From assembly GCF_002858805.1 (NCBI RefSeq), contig NZ_PJZI01000021.1, positions 1 through 64,000 on the forward strand: DNA of 64,000 nucleotides, in the 5' to 3' direction. A program made the translations under genes and the position numbers. The DNA comes from Chimaeribacter arupi. GTDB taxonomy: Bacteria > Pseudomonadota > Gammaproteobacteria > Enterobacterales > Enterobacteriaceae. Shown here piece by piece: positions 46,205 through 56,815 of the stretch (positions are counted from its first letter, which is position 1; every line of letters starts with the position of its first letter). The notes beneath the pieces are model-generated. The model was given only the letters and a program-made list of their open reading frames with translations. It was not told where the DNA came from and did not search any database.

Positions 46205-47911
46205 TCACGCCCGCCAGTATTTCTGCTTCGGCGTCTTGCCGATGCCGGGGTTAAAGCTGTTGGTCGGGTCAATCTCCCGGTAAAACGCCTTCAGCGCCGG
46301 CTTGGCCGGGTAGAGGTGGCCGACATTGTGTTCCGCCGGGTATTCCGCCCCTTTGGCATTCAGCCCGGCCAGCATCTGCGCTTTAAGGGCGTGCGTATCC
46401 ACGCCTTTTTTCACGATGTAATCCTGGTGGAACACATGGCACATAAAGTGGCCGTAATAGAGTTTCGCCACCAGTTGTTGCTCAATCTCCGGCGGCAGGG
46501 TTTCAAACCAGTCCGTCTCGTTGCGGCGCAGGGCAATATCCAGCGCCAGAATATCCTCGACCTCCTCCTGGTGCACCGCATGGTAACGCACCGCCGCCCC
46601 GGCGGCGGCGAAACGGTGCAGGAACGCCTTGCGCCCTTCCTCTTCGGTGCAGGCAAAAAAATCGCCTTCCGCCTGCTGGAAGAAGTGGGTCAAAAACGCC
46701 TGCGCTTCGGCCACGCCGTCACCGGACATCTTCAGCAGCAGGTGGTGCGCATAACGGTCGCGGTAATCGGTGAGGCGGGCCGGCAGGTGGCCCGGCAGCA
46801 AACGGCTCATGCACTGCATTACCCGGTCACTCATATTGCGCGGCAGCAGCGGCACCTTGTTCAGCCGCGCATCCAGCTTGCCTTTGGTCAGGAACAGGTC
46901 AGGGATACGGTCGGTGCCGAGCCGGTCAATCATCAGGAAGGTGTCTTTGCCGTAGATCTCGGCGATGTTGAAACAGTCGCGGTGCAGATACTCCCCGGCC
47001 ACCGGCAGCGCCGTAAAGTGGCGCAGGATATGGCGGCGGATCGCCGTCAGCACGCCGGTGTCATTGGTGCCGATGTAGAACACCTGCTGCTGCGGCTCCT
47101 GCGGGAAGGTGTCGAGACGTACCGCGAACACCGCCAGCTTACCGGCGCAACCGCTGGCCTCATGCAGGCGGCGTGGGTCGGCGTTGAAGCGTGACGGGGT
47201 GTCGGCGTCCACGTCCCGCACCCGGTCAACGTACTCGTGGTCAGAGGCGGCGCGCGGCGTCTGTTCAATCTCATACGGGCTGTAACTGCCTTTTTCCAGC
47301 CGCGTCAGAATCTCTTCCGGCATCTCGCCGAGATCGATGCCGAGATGGTTCACCAGCTGCAACTGGCCGTCGGCATCCACCTGCGCATAGAGCGCCAGTT
47401 CGGTGTAGGCCGGGCCGCGTTTAATCAGCGACCCGCCGGAATTGTTGCAGATGCCGCCCATCACCGACGCCCCGATGCAGGAGGAGCCGATCACCGAATG
47501 CGGCTCGCGGCCATGCGGTTTCAGGATTTTTTCCAGCTGGTGCAGGGTACTGCCGGGGAACGCAATCACCTGCTCGGCGTTGTTGATCAGTTGCAGCTTG
47601 TCGAGCTTGCGGGTGCTGATGATCACCACCTCGCGGTCATAATCGTGGCCGCTGGGCGTTGATCCTTCCGTCAGGCCGGTGTTGGCTGCCTGCATAATCA
47701 CAATCTTGTTGGCGGCCACGCAGGCCTGAAGCACGCGCCACTGCTGCAACAGCGTCTGCGGCAACACCACCGCCAGGGCATGGCCGCCGCCGGAGCGGTA
47801 GCCGTGGCGGTAACGTTCGGTGCTGCGCGCATCGGTCAGCAGGTTGTGGCTGCCGACAATCTCCTGAAGGCGCGTCAGGAACACGCGGTTGACGCTGGCG
47901 GGCTGGGTCAT
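46205..47911 (-). CDS. dld: quinone-dependent D-lactate dehydrogenase
   Basis: A 568-residue FAD enzyme (E. coli 571) attached to the inner face of the membrane, oxidising D-lactate to pyruvate and passing electrons to quinone. The FAD-binding segment LMQAANTGLTEGSTPSG (first residue I/L varies), SVIGSSCIGASVMGGICNN and the C-terminal HNVGHLY and DPTNSFNPGIGK are clear. The start follows GGGAGAGT. Next to pbpG/yohC as in E. coli. Confidence 0.96.
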   Translation of the reverse strand: MTQPASVNRVFLTRLQEIVGSHNLLTDARSTERYRHGYRSGGGHALAVVLPQTLLQQWRVLQACVAANKIVIMQAANTGLTEGSTPSGHDYDREVVIISTRKLDKLQLINNAEQVIAFPGSTLHQLEKILKPHGREPHSVIGSSCIGASVMGGICNNSGGSLIKRGPAYTELALYAQVDADGQLQLVNHLGIDLGEMPEEILTRLEKGSYSPYEIEQTPRAASDHEYVDRVRDVDADTPSRFNADPRRLHEASGCAGKLAVFAVRLDTFPQEPQQQVFYIGTNDTGVLTAIRRHILRHFTALPVAGEYLHRDCFNIAEIYGKDTFLMIDRLGTDRIPDLFLTKGKLDARLNKVPLLPRNMSDRVMQCMSRLLPGHLPARLTDYRDRYAHHLLLKMSGDGVAEAQAFLTHFFQQAEGDFFACTEEEGRKAFLHRFAAAGAAVRYHAVHQEEVEDILALDIALRRNETDWFETLPPEIEQQLVAKLYYGHFMCHVFHQDYIVKKGVDTHALKAQMLAGLNAKGAEYPAEHNVGHLYPAKPALKAFYREIDPTNSFNPGIGKTPKQKYWRA

Positions 47912-48054
47912 ACTCTCTCCCTGTGCTTATGAATTATTCACTTGATGAATAAACCTAATCCTAACCTGGGGTGTGGTCAATAAAACGGCGGCGGGAATCA
48001 TGCGGTAAATACCGGCCGCCAGGGCGGCGGCCGGCAGGGCAGGGGGCTGGCGCG

Positions 48055-49428
48055 TTATTTCGCGACCACCACCAGCTTCTGGTTCACAAACTCTTTGATG
48101 CCGAGGTCAGACAGCTCACGGCCATAACCGGAACGCTTGACGCCGCCGAACGGCAGCTCCGGCGCGGTATCGGTCAGGGAGTTGATATAGACCATGCCGG
48201 TTTCAATGCGTGACGCCAGCTTTTTGCCGCGCGCGATGTCCTGCGTGAACAGTGCGCCGCCGAGGCCGTAGTTGGAGTCGTTGGCCAGTTTCACCAGCTC
48301 GTCGTCATCTTTTACCACGTACACCTGCGCCACCGGGCCGAAGAACTCCTGGAAGTAGGCCGGGTTATCCCGTTTGACGTTGGTCAGGATGGTCGGCAGG
48401 TAGAAGTTGCCGGGGTTGTTTTCCAGTTTCTTGCCGCCCAGGTGCAGCGTTGCGCCGGCTTTCACCGCGTCATCCACCTGTTTTTCCAGGTCTTTCAGCG
48501 CCTGCGCGGAAGAGAGCGGGCCGAGGGTGGTTTCCGGGTCAAGCGGGTCGCCCAGTTTTGCCGCTTTCATCTGCTCGGTGAAGCCTTGCAGGAAGCGGTC
48601 AGCCACTTTCTCATGCACAATAAAACGTTTGGCCCCGGTACAGACCTGCCCGCAGTTATTCAGGCGCGCATAGGTGGCGGCTTTGATCGCTTTGTCGAGG
48701 TCGCAGTCATCCAGCACCGCAAAGATGTCGTTGCCGCCCAGCTCCAGCGTGGATTTCTTCAGCTTACCGGCGGCGCGCGCCGCCACGATGCTGCCCGCTT
48801 TTTCCGAGCCGGTCAGCGCCACGCCCTGCACCCGGTCATCATCAATCAGGTTGCCGACCTGGTCGGTGGAGATAAACAGGTTGGTGTACGCCCCTTCCGG
48901 CGCGCCCGCTTCGTGAACTAATTGTTCGAACACTTCCGCACAGTGCGGCACGATGCTGGCATGTTTCATCAGGATGCTGTTCCCGGCGGCCAGGTTGGGC
49001 GCCAGCACGCGCATCAGCTGGTAGTAAGGGAAGTTCCACGGCTCCACGGCCACCAGCACGCCAATCGGGGCGTTTTCAACCCAGGCTTCGCCCAGGTCGG
49101 TCGGGTAGCGCGTCGGTTTCAGGAATTCTTCGGCGTGCTCAGCATAGTATTTGGCAATGGCGGCACAGAGCTTCACTTCGCCCCGGCTCTGCTCAATCAG
49201 CTTGCCCATCTCTTCACTGGCGATCTTCGCCAGCTCGTCCACCCGCGCAGAGATAAGCTCTGACAGCTTATGCAGCACCTGCAGGCGCGGCTGGATGTCG
49301 CCCTGCGCCCAGTCCGATTTATAGAGTTCATGGGCAGTGGCCAGCGCCTGCTGCACCTGGCTGTCGTCGTGGGTCGGGTACTCTTTGATGAGTTTATTAT
49401 TGAAAGGATTAACGGTTTGATAAGGCAT
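48055..49428 (-). CDS. NAD(P)-dependent aldehyde dehydrogenase, succinate-semialdehyde type
   Basis: A 457-residue aldehyde dehydrogenase. The proton-accepting Glu is in LELGGND, the nucleophile Cys in NCGQVCTGAKRF, and PWNFPYYQLMR and FGGVKRSGYGREL are family landmarks. It is about as long as, and similar to, E. coli Sad (YneI). Succinate semialdehyde is a likely but unproven substrate. It stands alone upstream of dld, reading the same way. The start follows AAGGAGCACGAT. Confidence 0.85.
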   Translation of the reverse strand: MPYQTVNPFNNKLIKEYPTHDDSQVQQALATAHELYKSDWAQGDIQPRLQVLHKLSELISARVDELAKIASEEMGKLIEQSRGEVKLCAAIAKYYAEHAEEFLKPTRYPTDLGEAWVENAPIGVLVAVEPWNFPYYQLMRVLAPNLAAGNSILMKHASIVPHCAEVFEQLVHEAGAPEGAYTNLFISTDQVGNLIDDDRVQGVALTGSEKAGSIVAARAAGKLKKSTLELGGNDIFAVLDDCDLDKAIKAATYARLNNCGQVCTGAKRFIVHEKVADRFLQGFTEQMKAAKLGDPLDPETTLGPLSSAQALKDLEKQVDDAVKAGATLHLGGKKLENNPGNFYLPTILTNVKRDNPAYFQEFFGPVAQVYVVKDDDELVKLANDSNYGLGGALFTQDIARGKKLASRIETGMVYINSLTDTAPELPFGGVKRSGYGRELSDLGIKEFVNQKLVVVAK

Positions 49429-49723
49429 ATCGTGCTCCTTGGTGACGGCGAATTGTCGTGTTAAACCAATAACACGCCGTGAAAAGGGGCCGCCGGTGAC
49501 AGCGGCAAACGTCTTTAAGCATAGTTGAAAAAATCGCGTTTCTGCCGTACAGACATGTTTTGCAACAGAGCAGCAGGTTATCCGGCGCAGCAGGGCCGTG
49601 ACCGCCTGACCTGCCGCGTTTTTTTTTTTGCCTGATTTACTTAACTTTTCACTTTTCGCCGCTGTTCAAGGCCACCGCCGGTTCCGTATGCTGGAACGCC
49701 TGACACTGGCACAAGGCACCCGC

Positions 49724-50065
49724 ATGAAACTCTCTGCCATTCCTTTCGGCATTACTGACTGGTCAACTCTTGAGGCCACCGAACACCCCGGCGAACAGGG
49801 CATGGCCTGGTGGCGCACCCGGCATTTCGGCGACGAGGCGAACCCCGTCCGCGTGCGGATGGTGGAGTACTCCCCCGGTTACCTGGCCGACCACTGGTGT
49901 AAAAAAGGCCATATCCTGCTCTGCCTGGCCGGGAAACTCGAGAGCCGCCTCGACGACGGCCGCACCTTTGTGCTGACGCCCGGCGTCAGTTATCAGGTGG
50001 CGGACGACCATGAGGCGCACCAGTCCTTTACTGCCGAAGGCGCGACCCTGTTTATTGTCGATTGA
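49724..50065 (+). CDS. DHCW-motif cupin protein
   Basis: A 113-residue single-domain cupin. The name-giving motif appears as ADHWCKKGHILLCLAGKLE, followed by the second cupin strand pair TPGVSYQVADDHEAHQS. The family is small and uncharacterised; histidines suggest a metal site. I chose the ATG at 49724 (MKLSAIPFGITDW), which matches the usual start; an ATG 12 codons earlier is possible. Confidence 0.82.
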   Translation: MKLSAIPFGITDWSTLEATEHPGEQGMAWWRTRHFGDEANPVRVRMVEYSPGYLADHWCKKGHILLCLAGKLESRLDDGRTFVLTPGVSYQVADDHEAHQSFTAEGATLFIVD

Positions 50066-50192
50066 TCGTGATTGTCGACTGACGGTTATTATCAGCTGGC
50101 GGCAGTTTTACGCACGCCGCGTCTTTACAGCCGCCCCCCGGCCGCGCCATTATTTCGCGTCAATTCTTCCCTGACCTCATTAAGGAACCGGC

Positions 50193-51290
50193 GTGGCGAA
50201 AATTCGGGTAGGCGTTATTTTTGGCGGCAAATCAGCAGAGCATGAAGTGTCGCTGCAATCGGCAAAAAACATCGTGGACGCGATGGACAAAGAGCGGTTT
50301 GAGGTCACGCTGCTCGGCATCGACAAACAGGGGCAGTGGCACGTCAGCGACGCCGCCCATTACCTGCAACACGCCGACGACCCGGCGCGCATCGCCCTTA
50401 ACCCGTCGCAGCGCAATGTGGCGTTGATCCCCGGCCAACAGCAGCATCAGCTGATCGAGAGCCGGGATGCCAGTGCGCTGGCGCAGCTCGATGTGATCTT
50501 CCCGATTGTGCACGGCACGCTGGGCGAAGATGGTTCGCTGCAAGGGCTGTTGCGGATGGCGAACATCCCGTTTGTCGGCGCCGGGGTGCTGGGTTCGGCG
50601 CTGAGCATGGACAAAGACGTCACCAAACGGCTGCTGCGTGACGCCGGGCTGGCGGTGGCACCCTTTGTCACGCTGACGCGGCGCAATGCCGCGCAGCACG
50701 ATTTTGCCCGCGTCAGTGAGAAACTGGGGCTGCCGCTGTTTATCAAACCCGCCAACCAGGGCTCGTCGGTGGGCGTCAGCAAGGTACGCAGCGCGCAGGA
50801 GTATGACACGGCGCTGGCGCTGGCCTTCCGCTATGACCATAAAGTGCTGGTGGAGTCCGCCATCGCCGGCCGGGAGATTGAGTGCGCGGTGCTGGGCAAC
50901 GACCACCCGCAGGCCAGCGTGTGCGGCGAAGTGATTTTGCAGGATGAGTTCTACGCCTATGACACCAAATACATCAATGCCCAGGGGGCGACGGTGGCGA
51001 TCCCGGCCGATCTGCCGCCGGACGTCAACGATCGTATCCGCGCCATCGCGGTGCGGGCGTTTCAGGTGCTGGAGTGCAGCGGCATGGCGCGGGTGGATGT
51101 GTTCCTGACCAACGACGGTGAGGTGATTATCAACGAGATCAACACGCTGCCCGGCTTCACCAACATCAGCATGTACCCGAAACTCTGGGAAGCCAGCGGC
51201 CTGGCCTACCGTGACCTCATCACCCAACTGATTGAGCTGGCGCTGGAACGCCACCAGGCAGACAACCGGCTGCAAAGCTCGGTACGCTAA
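50193..51290 (+). CDS. ddlA: D-alanine--D-alanine ligase A
   Basis: A 365-residue ATP-grasp ligase (E. coli DdlA 364) forming the D-Ala-D-Ala end of the peptidoglycan precursor. [50 protein letters not shown] and [20 protein letters not shown] are near identical to DdlA. The start is a GTG seven bases after TAAGGAA. The stop overlaps the convergent AraC-type gene by four bases. Confidence 0.96.
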   Translation: MAKIRVGVIFGGKSAEHEVSLQSAKNIVDAMDKERFEVTLLGIDKQGQWHVSDAAHYLQHADDPARIALNPSQRNVALIPGQQQHQLIESRDASALAQLDVIFPIVHGTLGEDGSLQGLLRMANIPFVGAGVLGSALSMDKDVTKRLLRDAGLAVAPFVTLTRRNAAQHDFARVSEKLGLPLFIKPANQGSSVGVSKVRSAQEYDTALALAFRYDHKVLVESAIAGREIECAVLGNDHPQASVCGEVILQDEFYAYDTKYINAQGATVAIPADLPPDVNDRIRAIAVRAFQVLECSGMARVDVFLTNDGEVIINEINTLPGFTNISMYPKLWEASGLAYRDLITQLIELALERHQADNRLQSSVR

Positions 51291-52102
51291 TCGGAGTTGA
51301 TGTGCTCTTTGCAGTAGAGCCGCCGGTAGGCCAGCGGCGACATCCCTTTCAGTTTGCGGAATACCCGCCGGAAATAGCCGGGGTCATCAAACCCGGCGCG
51401 GCGGGCCACGGTGGCGATCTGGTGCTGCTCCTCCCGTAATAACGCCTCCGCACAACGGATGCGCTGCTGGTGGATCGCCTCCGTCAACGTCTGGTGAAAG
51501 GTGGCGCGGAACACCCGGCCGAGGTAGTCCGGGTTGCAGTGCAACTGCTGCGCCAGGGCAGAGGCCGCCAGCGGCCGGTGGAACTGGGTTTTGATGATCT
51601 GCCGCGCCTGCCAGGCCAGCGCGGCGCTGCCTGCGGTGGCCTCCGGCGGGCTGGCGGCTGCGGCGGCGACCTGCTGTAACAGCAATAATAAAATCAGCGG
51701 CAGGGCCGCGGTATTTTCCCGCGCCTGTTCGCTGAGAAATAACCGGAACAGGGCTGCCACCTCGTCACGTTGCTGAATTTTTACCTGCTGCGGCACCGGG
51801 AATAATTGGCTGTTTACCGGTGGCGTTTCTGTTGGAAATACCTCAAAGTGCAGCCAGTAAAATATCAGGTCGGGCGGGAAGGGGCCTATTCCGCTGTGCT
51901 GACGCCCCGGCCATAATAAAAGGCTGCTCCCTGCCGGAATATAAAACGCCTGCGTCTCTTCCCGCAATGCCAATTGCCCGCGCTCAACATAGATTAATTC
52001 AAAGGAATCAAGCCTGCGGGTGGGATGTGTCCCGATACCGCGCGAGATAAAGCGCCCGGCATTCTGCACCCGCACCGGCAGGGTAAACATCAGGTTCAGC
52101 AT
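51287..52102 (-). CDS. AraC-family transcriptional regulator
   Basis: A 271-residue regulator with an N-terminal cupin-like sensing domain ([14 protein letters not shown]) and a C-terminal pair of helix-turn-helices ([20 protein letters not shown] and [21 protein letters not shown]). It is divergent from the symporter and GH127 genes at 52373-55766, so a sugar released from arabinofuranosides is a likely effector. Start chosen at 52102; a TTG six codons earlier is possible. The 270-base divergent gap shows no other gene. Confidence 0.88.
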   Translation of the reverse strand: MLNLMFTLPVRVQNAGRFISRGIGTHPTRRLDSFELIYVERGQLALREETQAFYIPAGSSLLLWPGRQHSGIGPFPPDLIFYWLHFEVFPTETPPVNSQLFPVPQQVKIQQRDEVAALFRLFLSEQARENTAALPLILLLLLQQVAAAAASPPEATAGSAALAWQARQIIKTQFHRPLAASALAQQLHCNPDYLGRVFRATFHQTLTEAIHQQRIRCAEALLREEQHQIATVARRAGFDDPGYFRRVFRKLKGMSPLAYRRLYCKEHINSD

Positions 52103-52372
52103 TTTTATCAGCCTATTCAAGAAGATTACTGCTCAGTCTGGCAGCCGGTGAGCGCGCCTGCCGGAGAAAGATCGCGCAGTTTGACCCTCTTCACACTTTT
52201 CCCTTACAGGTCGGGATCCTCCCGTTTTTATACGGCTGCCGCACCTTGTTGGCTTATTTCGGCTGTGCGAGATTATTCCGGTCGCGGTAAATAACGCCAA
52301 ACGCCGTGATAAACCGATAATAAAAAAGAACTGCTGTCCCTACAAAAAACCTCTGCTAACGAGGGTACCCTG

Positions 52373-53785
52373 ATGTCAACAACACTTCATGATGTGGAAT
52401 TGACCGGCCAGCCCGTGGCTGCCGGAGCGAAACTCAGCGTGCGGGAGAAAATAGGTTACGGGCTGGGGGATGCCGGCGGCACGATAATTACCGCGCTGAT
52501 CGGCAATTTCCTGACTTTTTTCTATACCGATATTTTTGGCCTGACACCGGCCGTGGTCGGCACGGTGTTTGTGCTGCTGCGGGTGGTGGATGCCGTCAGC
52601 GACCCGCTGATGGGCATTTTTGTTGACCGCACCCGCAGCCGCTGGGGGCGCTTCCGCCCGTGGCAGCTGTGGGTTGCGCTGCCGATCGGCATCGCCGGCA
52701 TGTTGACCTTCACCGTGCCGGAGCTGGGCGAATCCGGCAAAATCGCCTGGGCGTTCGGCACTTACCTGCTGCTGTCGCTCTGTTACACCGCCATTAACGT
52801 CCCCTATTGCGCGCTGATCAACACCATGACCACCGACCACCGCGAGGTGATGGCCTGCCAGAGCTGGCGCTTTGTGCTGTGCGGCGTGGCGGGCTTTATG
52901 GTGTCGGTGGGGCTGCCGTGGCTGGTCACCGCCACCGGGCAGGGCGTGGCGGCACAAGGCTACCAGCGCGGCGTGGCGCTGCTGTGCGTCTGCGCGGTGG
53001 TGATGTTCCTCTGGTGCTTCTTCACGGTGCGTGAGCGCATCCCGCTGAATGTGATGGGGCAATTTACCCTGCGCGAACACCTGCGCGGCCTGCGCCGCAA
53101 TGACCAGTTGCTGCTGATGCTGGCGATGTCCTTCCTGCTGATGACGGTGTTCAACACCCGCGGCGGCGGCTATATGTATTTCATCACTTATGTGCTGCAC
53201 GGCAGCGCCGCCTACACCTCGCTGTTTTTCGCGGTGGTGACCTTCTCGCTGATCCTCGGCGCCCTGCTGGTGAACCCGGTGACGAAACGCGTTTCGGCGT
53301 CCGCGGCCTACACCTGGAGCAACCTGCTGCTCGGCGTTTACTCCCTGGGCCTGTGGTTTGTGCCTTCCGTCAACCAGGAATTGTGGCTGGCGCTGATCCT
53401 GATGAACTGCACGGTGCTCGGTTTTACCCTGCCGCTGCACTTCTCGCTGATGGCCTACGCTGATGACTACGGCTACTGGAAGAACGGCATCCGCTCATCC
53501 GGCATGAATTTCGCCTTCAACCTGTTCTTTATCAAGCTGGCGTGGGCCGCCGGGGCCGGGATTGTCAGCCTGGTGTTTGTGCTGGTGGCCTATAAATCCG
53601 GCGCGGCCAACCAGACACCCGCCTCGCTGGCCGGGATCACCGCGTTGCAGACGCTGGCCCCCGGCATCACCCACCTGCTGCTGGCCGCAGTGAGCTGCCG
53701 CTACAAGATTGACAACGCATTGCTGGCCACCATGGCGCAGGATTTCTCGCGCCACCCGTCACCGGCCGCGATAACGAAGACCTGA
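52373..53785 (+). CDS. GPH-family sugar:cation symporter
   Basis: A 470-residue membrane protein with 12 predicted helices of the glycoside-pentoside-hexuronide family (MelB/XylP/YicJ relatives). Landmarks are [47 protein letters not shown] and the [17 protein letters not shown] loop. It probably brings an arabinose-containing oligosaccharide or glycoside into the cytoplasm for the GH127 enzyme encoded ten bases downstream. The start follows CGAGGGTACCCTG. Confidence 0.88.
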   Translation: MSTTLHDVELTGQPVAAGAKLSVREKIGYGLGDAGGTIITALIGNFLTFFYTDIFGLTPAVVGTVFVLLRVVDAVSDPLMGIFVDRTRSRWGRFRPWQLWVALPIGIAGMLTFTVPELGESGKIAWAFGTYLLLSLCYTAINVPYCALINTMTTDHREVMACQSWRFVLCGVAGFMVSVGLPWLVTATGQGVAAQGYQRGVALLCVCAVVMFLWCFFTVRERIPLNVMGQFTLREHLRGLRRNDQLLLMLAMSFLLMTVFNTRGGGYMYFITYVLHGSAAYTSLFFAVVTFSLILGALLVNPVTKRVSASAAYTWSNLLLGVYSLGLWFVPSVNQELWLALILMNCTVLGFTLPLHFSLMAYADDYGYWKNGIRSSGMNFAFNLFFIKLAWAAGAGIVSLVFVLVAYKSGAANQTPASLAGITALQTLAPGITHLLLAAVSCRYKIDNALLATMAQDFSRHPSPAAITKT

Positions 53786-53795
53786 GGGAGAGACG

Positions 53796-55766
53796 ATGCA
53801 GAAAATCACTGAACCCACTTATGAATTACCGCTGGCGAATGTCGATATTCATGACGACTTCTGGCTGGCCTACCAGCAGCTGATCCGCGACGTCGTGATC
53901 CCTTACCAGTGGGCGGCGCTGAACGATCAGGTGGAGGAGGCGGAACCGAGCCATGCCATTGAAAATTTCCGCATCGCCGCCGGGCAGCGTGACGGCGAAT
54001 TTTACGGCATGGTGTTCCAGGACAGCGACGTCGCCAAGTGGCTTGAGGCGGTAGGCTATTTGCTCAACAAACAGCCGGATGCCGCGCTGGAACAGACCGC
54101 CGATGAGGTCATTGAGTTAGTGGCAGCAGTGCAGCAACCGGACGGCTACCTCAACACCTATTTCACGGTGAAAGACCCGGCCGGGCGCTGGACCAATCTG
54201 GCGGAGTGCCACGAACTTTACTGCGCCGGGCACCTGATTGAGGCGGCGGTGGCCTATTACCACGGCACCGGCAAACGCCGGTTGCTCGATGTGGCCTGCA
54301 AACTGGCCGATCACATCGACAGCGTTTTCGGCACGGCGGCGGGCCAGCTGCCCGGCTACCCCGGCCACCCGGAGATTGAGCTGGCGCTGGCCCGGCTGTA
54401 CGAGGTCACCCAGGCGCCGCGCTATCTGGCGCTGGCCGGGTACTTTGTGGCCCAGCGCGGCACCCGGCCGCACTTCTATGATGAGGAGTATGCCCGGCGC
54501 GGCTTTACCTCCTACTGGCAGACGCACGGCCCGGCGTGGATGGTGAAAGACAAAGCCTACAGCCAGGCGCACCAGCCGCTGGCAGAGCAGCAGGTGGCGG
54601 TGGGCCACGCGGTACGCTTCGTCTACCTGATGACCGGCGTCGCCCACCTGGCGCAGCTCAGCAACGACGCAGGCCAGCGGGTGATCTGCCGCCGCCTGTG
54701 GGACAACATGGCGCAAAAGCAGCTCTACATCACCGGGGCGATCGGCGCGCAGAGCAGCGGCGAGGCGTTCAGTTCTGATTACGATCTGCCGCCGGACACT
54801 GCCTACAACGAAACCTGCGCCTCGATTGGCCTGATGATGTTTGCCCGCCGGATGCTGCACCTGGAGGCGGACCGGCGCTACGCCGACGTGATGGAGCGGG
54901 CGCTCTACAACACCGTGCTGGCGGGCATGGCGCTGGACGGCAAACACTTTTTCTACGTCAACCCGCTGGAGGTGCAGCCGCAGAGCTGCCGCCACAACCA
55001 TATCTATGACCATGTCAAACCGGTGCGCCAGCGCTGGTTCGGCTGCGCCTGCTGCCCGCCAAACATTGCGCGGCTGCTGGCGTCGCTGGGGCAGTACATC
55101 TACACCCAGACCCCTGAGGCGCTGCTGGTGAACCTCTATATCGGCAGTGAGGCGCGGGTGGAGTTAGGCGGGCAGGGGGTGACGCTGCGCCAGCAGGGGG
55201 ACTACCTGCACCAGGGCGAAATGCGCCTGTCACTGGCGATGGAAGCGCCGGTCAGCGGGACGCTGGCCTTGCGGCTGCCCGGCTGGTGCGCCGCGCCGCA
55301 GGTCACGGTGAACGGCGAGGCGCAGGATGTCACACCGGCGCGGCAGGGCTATCTCTGGCTGACGCGCTGCTGGCAACCGGGGGATGAGATCGCGTTGACG
55401 CTGCCGATGGCGGTACGGCGGGTGAAAGCCGCCTCACCGCTGCGCCATGCCGCCGGTCAGGTGGCATTGCAGCGCGGGCCGCTGGTCTACTGCCTGGAAG
55501 AGGCGGATAACGGCCGCGAACTGCATAACCTGCTGTTGCCGCCGGAGGCGACGTTCAGCCTGCGGGAGGGCGAGGGGGTGCTGGCCGGTAAAACGCTGAT
55601 TTGTGCACCCGGCCAGCGGGTAACGCCTGCCGCGCCGGACGCCGCGCTCTACCAGTTTGACCCGGCCCCGGCGGCCCGTACGGCGCAAACCCTGACCTTC
55701 ATTCCCTATTTCGCCTGGGCCAACCGCGGCGAAGGGGAGATGCGCGTCTGGGTGCGGGAGGGCTGA
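53796..55766 (+). CDS. GH127-family beta-L-arabinofuranosidase
   Basis: A 656-residue cytoplasmic glycoside hydrolase (no leader) of the family of Bifidobacterium HypBA1, which removes beta-L-arabinofuranose using a zinc-bound cysteine nucleophile. The counterparts of the zinc ligands and nucleophile are visible as Glu339 and Cys341 (YNETCAS) and Cys419-Cys420 (FGCACCPPNIAR). The length matches the family (about 658). It forms an operon with the symporter; plant hydroxyproline-linked arabinans are plausible substrates, which is inference. The start follows GAGGGAGAGACG. Confidence 0.9.
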   Translation: MQKITEPTYELPLANVDIHDDFWLAYQQLIRDVVIPYQWAALNDQVEEAEPSHAIENFRIAAGQRDGEFYGMVFQDSDVAKWLEAVGYLLNKQPDAALEQTADEVIELVAAVQQPDGYLNTYFTVKDPAGRWTNLAECHELYCAGHLIEAAVAYYHGTGKRRLLDVACKLADHIDSVFGTAAGQLPGYPGHPEIELALARLYEVTQAPRYLALAGYFVAQRGTRPHFYDEEYARRGFTSYWQTHGPAWMVKDKAYSQAHQPLAEQQVAVGHAVRFVYLMTGVAHLAQLSNDAGQRVICRRLWDNMAQKQLYITGAIGAQSSGEAFSSDYDLPPDTAYNETCASIGLMMFARRMLHLEADRRYADVMERALYNTVLAGMALDGKHFFYVNPLEVQPQSCRHNHIYDHVKPVRQRWFGCACCPPNIARLLASLGQYIYTQTPEALLVNLYIGSEARVELGGQGVTLRQQGDYLHQGEMRLSLAMEAPVSGTLALRLPGWCAAPQVTVNGEAQDVTPARQGYLWLTRCWQPGDEIALTLPMAVRRVKAASPLRHAAGQVALQRGPLVYCLEEADNGRELHNLLLPPEATFSLREGEGVLAGKTLICAPGQRVTPAAPDAALYQFDPAPAARTAQTLTFIPYFAWANRGEGEMRVWVREG

Positions 55767-55773
55767 GACGTGC

Positions 55774-56688
55774 TCAGTAGCCCGCCAGCCGCGCCGCCAG
55801 CAGCGCCAGCAGGCGTGGGTTATCGACCTGCGTCATGATGCGGGTATTGGGCGTGCGCCCGGCCAGATGGCGCGGTTTCACGGCGGCCAGCGTCTGCCCG
55901 GCGGCCGCGCCTTCGGTGACGACGCTGACATGGCCGTCGACGCCGCTGAACAGCGTCGGGTCAATCAGCCAGGCGATCACGCACGGGTCATGCAGGCAGG
56001 GGTCAGCCGCCCCGTAACTGCGCATCATCGCGGCCAGCGTCGCGCCGGTAGCGTTGCGCTGGTGCAGCGCGTCGAGCCAGGCAGCGCTCATCTGCGCCTG
56101 CGACGTCACATCCAGCCCAAACATCACCTGTGGAATACCGGCACTCAGCACCACATGGGCAGCCCATGGGTCAACGTAAAGGTTAAATTCCGCGGCCGGG
56201 GAGACATTGCCGGGGCAGAACGCCGCGCCGCCCATCAGCACCAGTTGTTTGATCTTCGGGGCAATGCCGGGGTCTTTAATCAGCGCCAGCGCGATGTTGG
56301 TCAGCGGGCCGATGGCGCACAGGGTGATTTCACCGGGTTCGGCGTTAATTGTCTCGATAATAAAATCCACCGCGTGCGGGCGTTGCAGCGCGAAACCCGG
56401 CTCCGGCAGCGGCACGCCGCCCAGCCCGTCATGGCCGTGCACCTGCGTGTGGTAACCGTGCAGGTCGCGCATCGGGCGCGGGCAGCCGGAAAACACCGGG
56501 ATGTCGTGGCGGTTGGCGAGGGTACAGATGCGCCGCGCGTTGTACTCCGTCAAGGTTGCCGAGACATTGCCGGCCACGGTGGTGATACCGGCGAGCGTGA
56601 TCTCCTGCGGGGAGGCGAGGGCCAGCAGGATGGCGACGGCGTCATCCACGCCGGGGTCGCAGTCAAGAATAATGCGGTGTACAGCCAT
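55774..56688 (-). CDS. ribonucleoside hydrolase
   Basis: A 304-residue nucleoside hydrolase cleaving the N-glycosidic bond of ribonucleosides. The calcium-binding N-terminal motif is DCDPGVDDA (residues 9-17); LCAIGPLTNIALAL, VLMGGAAFCPGN and AEFNLYVDPWAA follow. The length fits RihA/RihB/RihC (about 304-313); I cannot decide which. It is convergent with the GH127 gene and seems an independent unit. The start follows AGGTCTCTTT. Confidence 0.9.
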   Translation of the reverse strand: MAVHRIILDCDPGVDDAVAILLALASPQEITLAGITTVAGNVSATLTEYNARRICTLANRHDIPVFSGCPRPMRDLHGYHTQVHGHDGLGGVPLPEPGFALQRPHAVDFIIETINAEPGEITLCAIGPLTNIALALIKDPGIAPKIKQLVLMGGAAFCPGNVSPAAEFNLYVDPWAAHVVLSAGIPQVMFGLDVTSQAQMSAAWLDALHQRNATGATLAAMMRSYGAADPCLHDPCVIAWLIDPTLFSGVDGHVSVVTEGAAAGQTLAAVKPRHLAGRTPNTRIMTQVDNPRLLALLAARLAGY

Positions 56689-56771
56689 AAAGAGACCTGA
56701 TTGTCAGGGGAATCGGGAGCTCTACAGTAAAGGGAGGCGGGGCAGAGGGCAATGCGCGGAACGGCAGGCAA

Positions 56772-56794
56772 GAAAAAGGCGGCCAATGCCGCCT
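56772..56794 (-). terminator. terminator of the bhsA-like array
   Basis: On the minus strand AGGCGGC-ATTG-GCCGCCT is followed by TTTTC. It lies 22 bases after the last array gene. Confidence 0.82.
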
Positions 56795-56815
56795 CTTCGA
56801 CCGTACTGCCTGGGC

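Noticed and set aside
52212-52229. CGGGA-TCC-TCCCG followed by TTTTT between the AraC gene and the symporter
   Set aside because: The stem is only five bases and lies in a divergent promoter region where a + strand terminator makes little sense.
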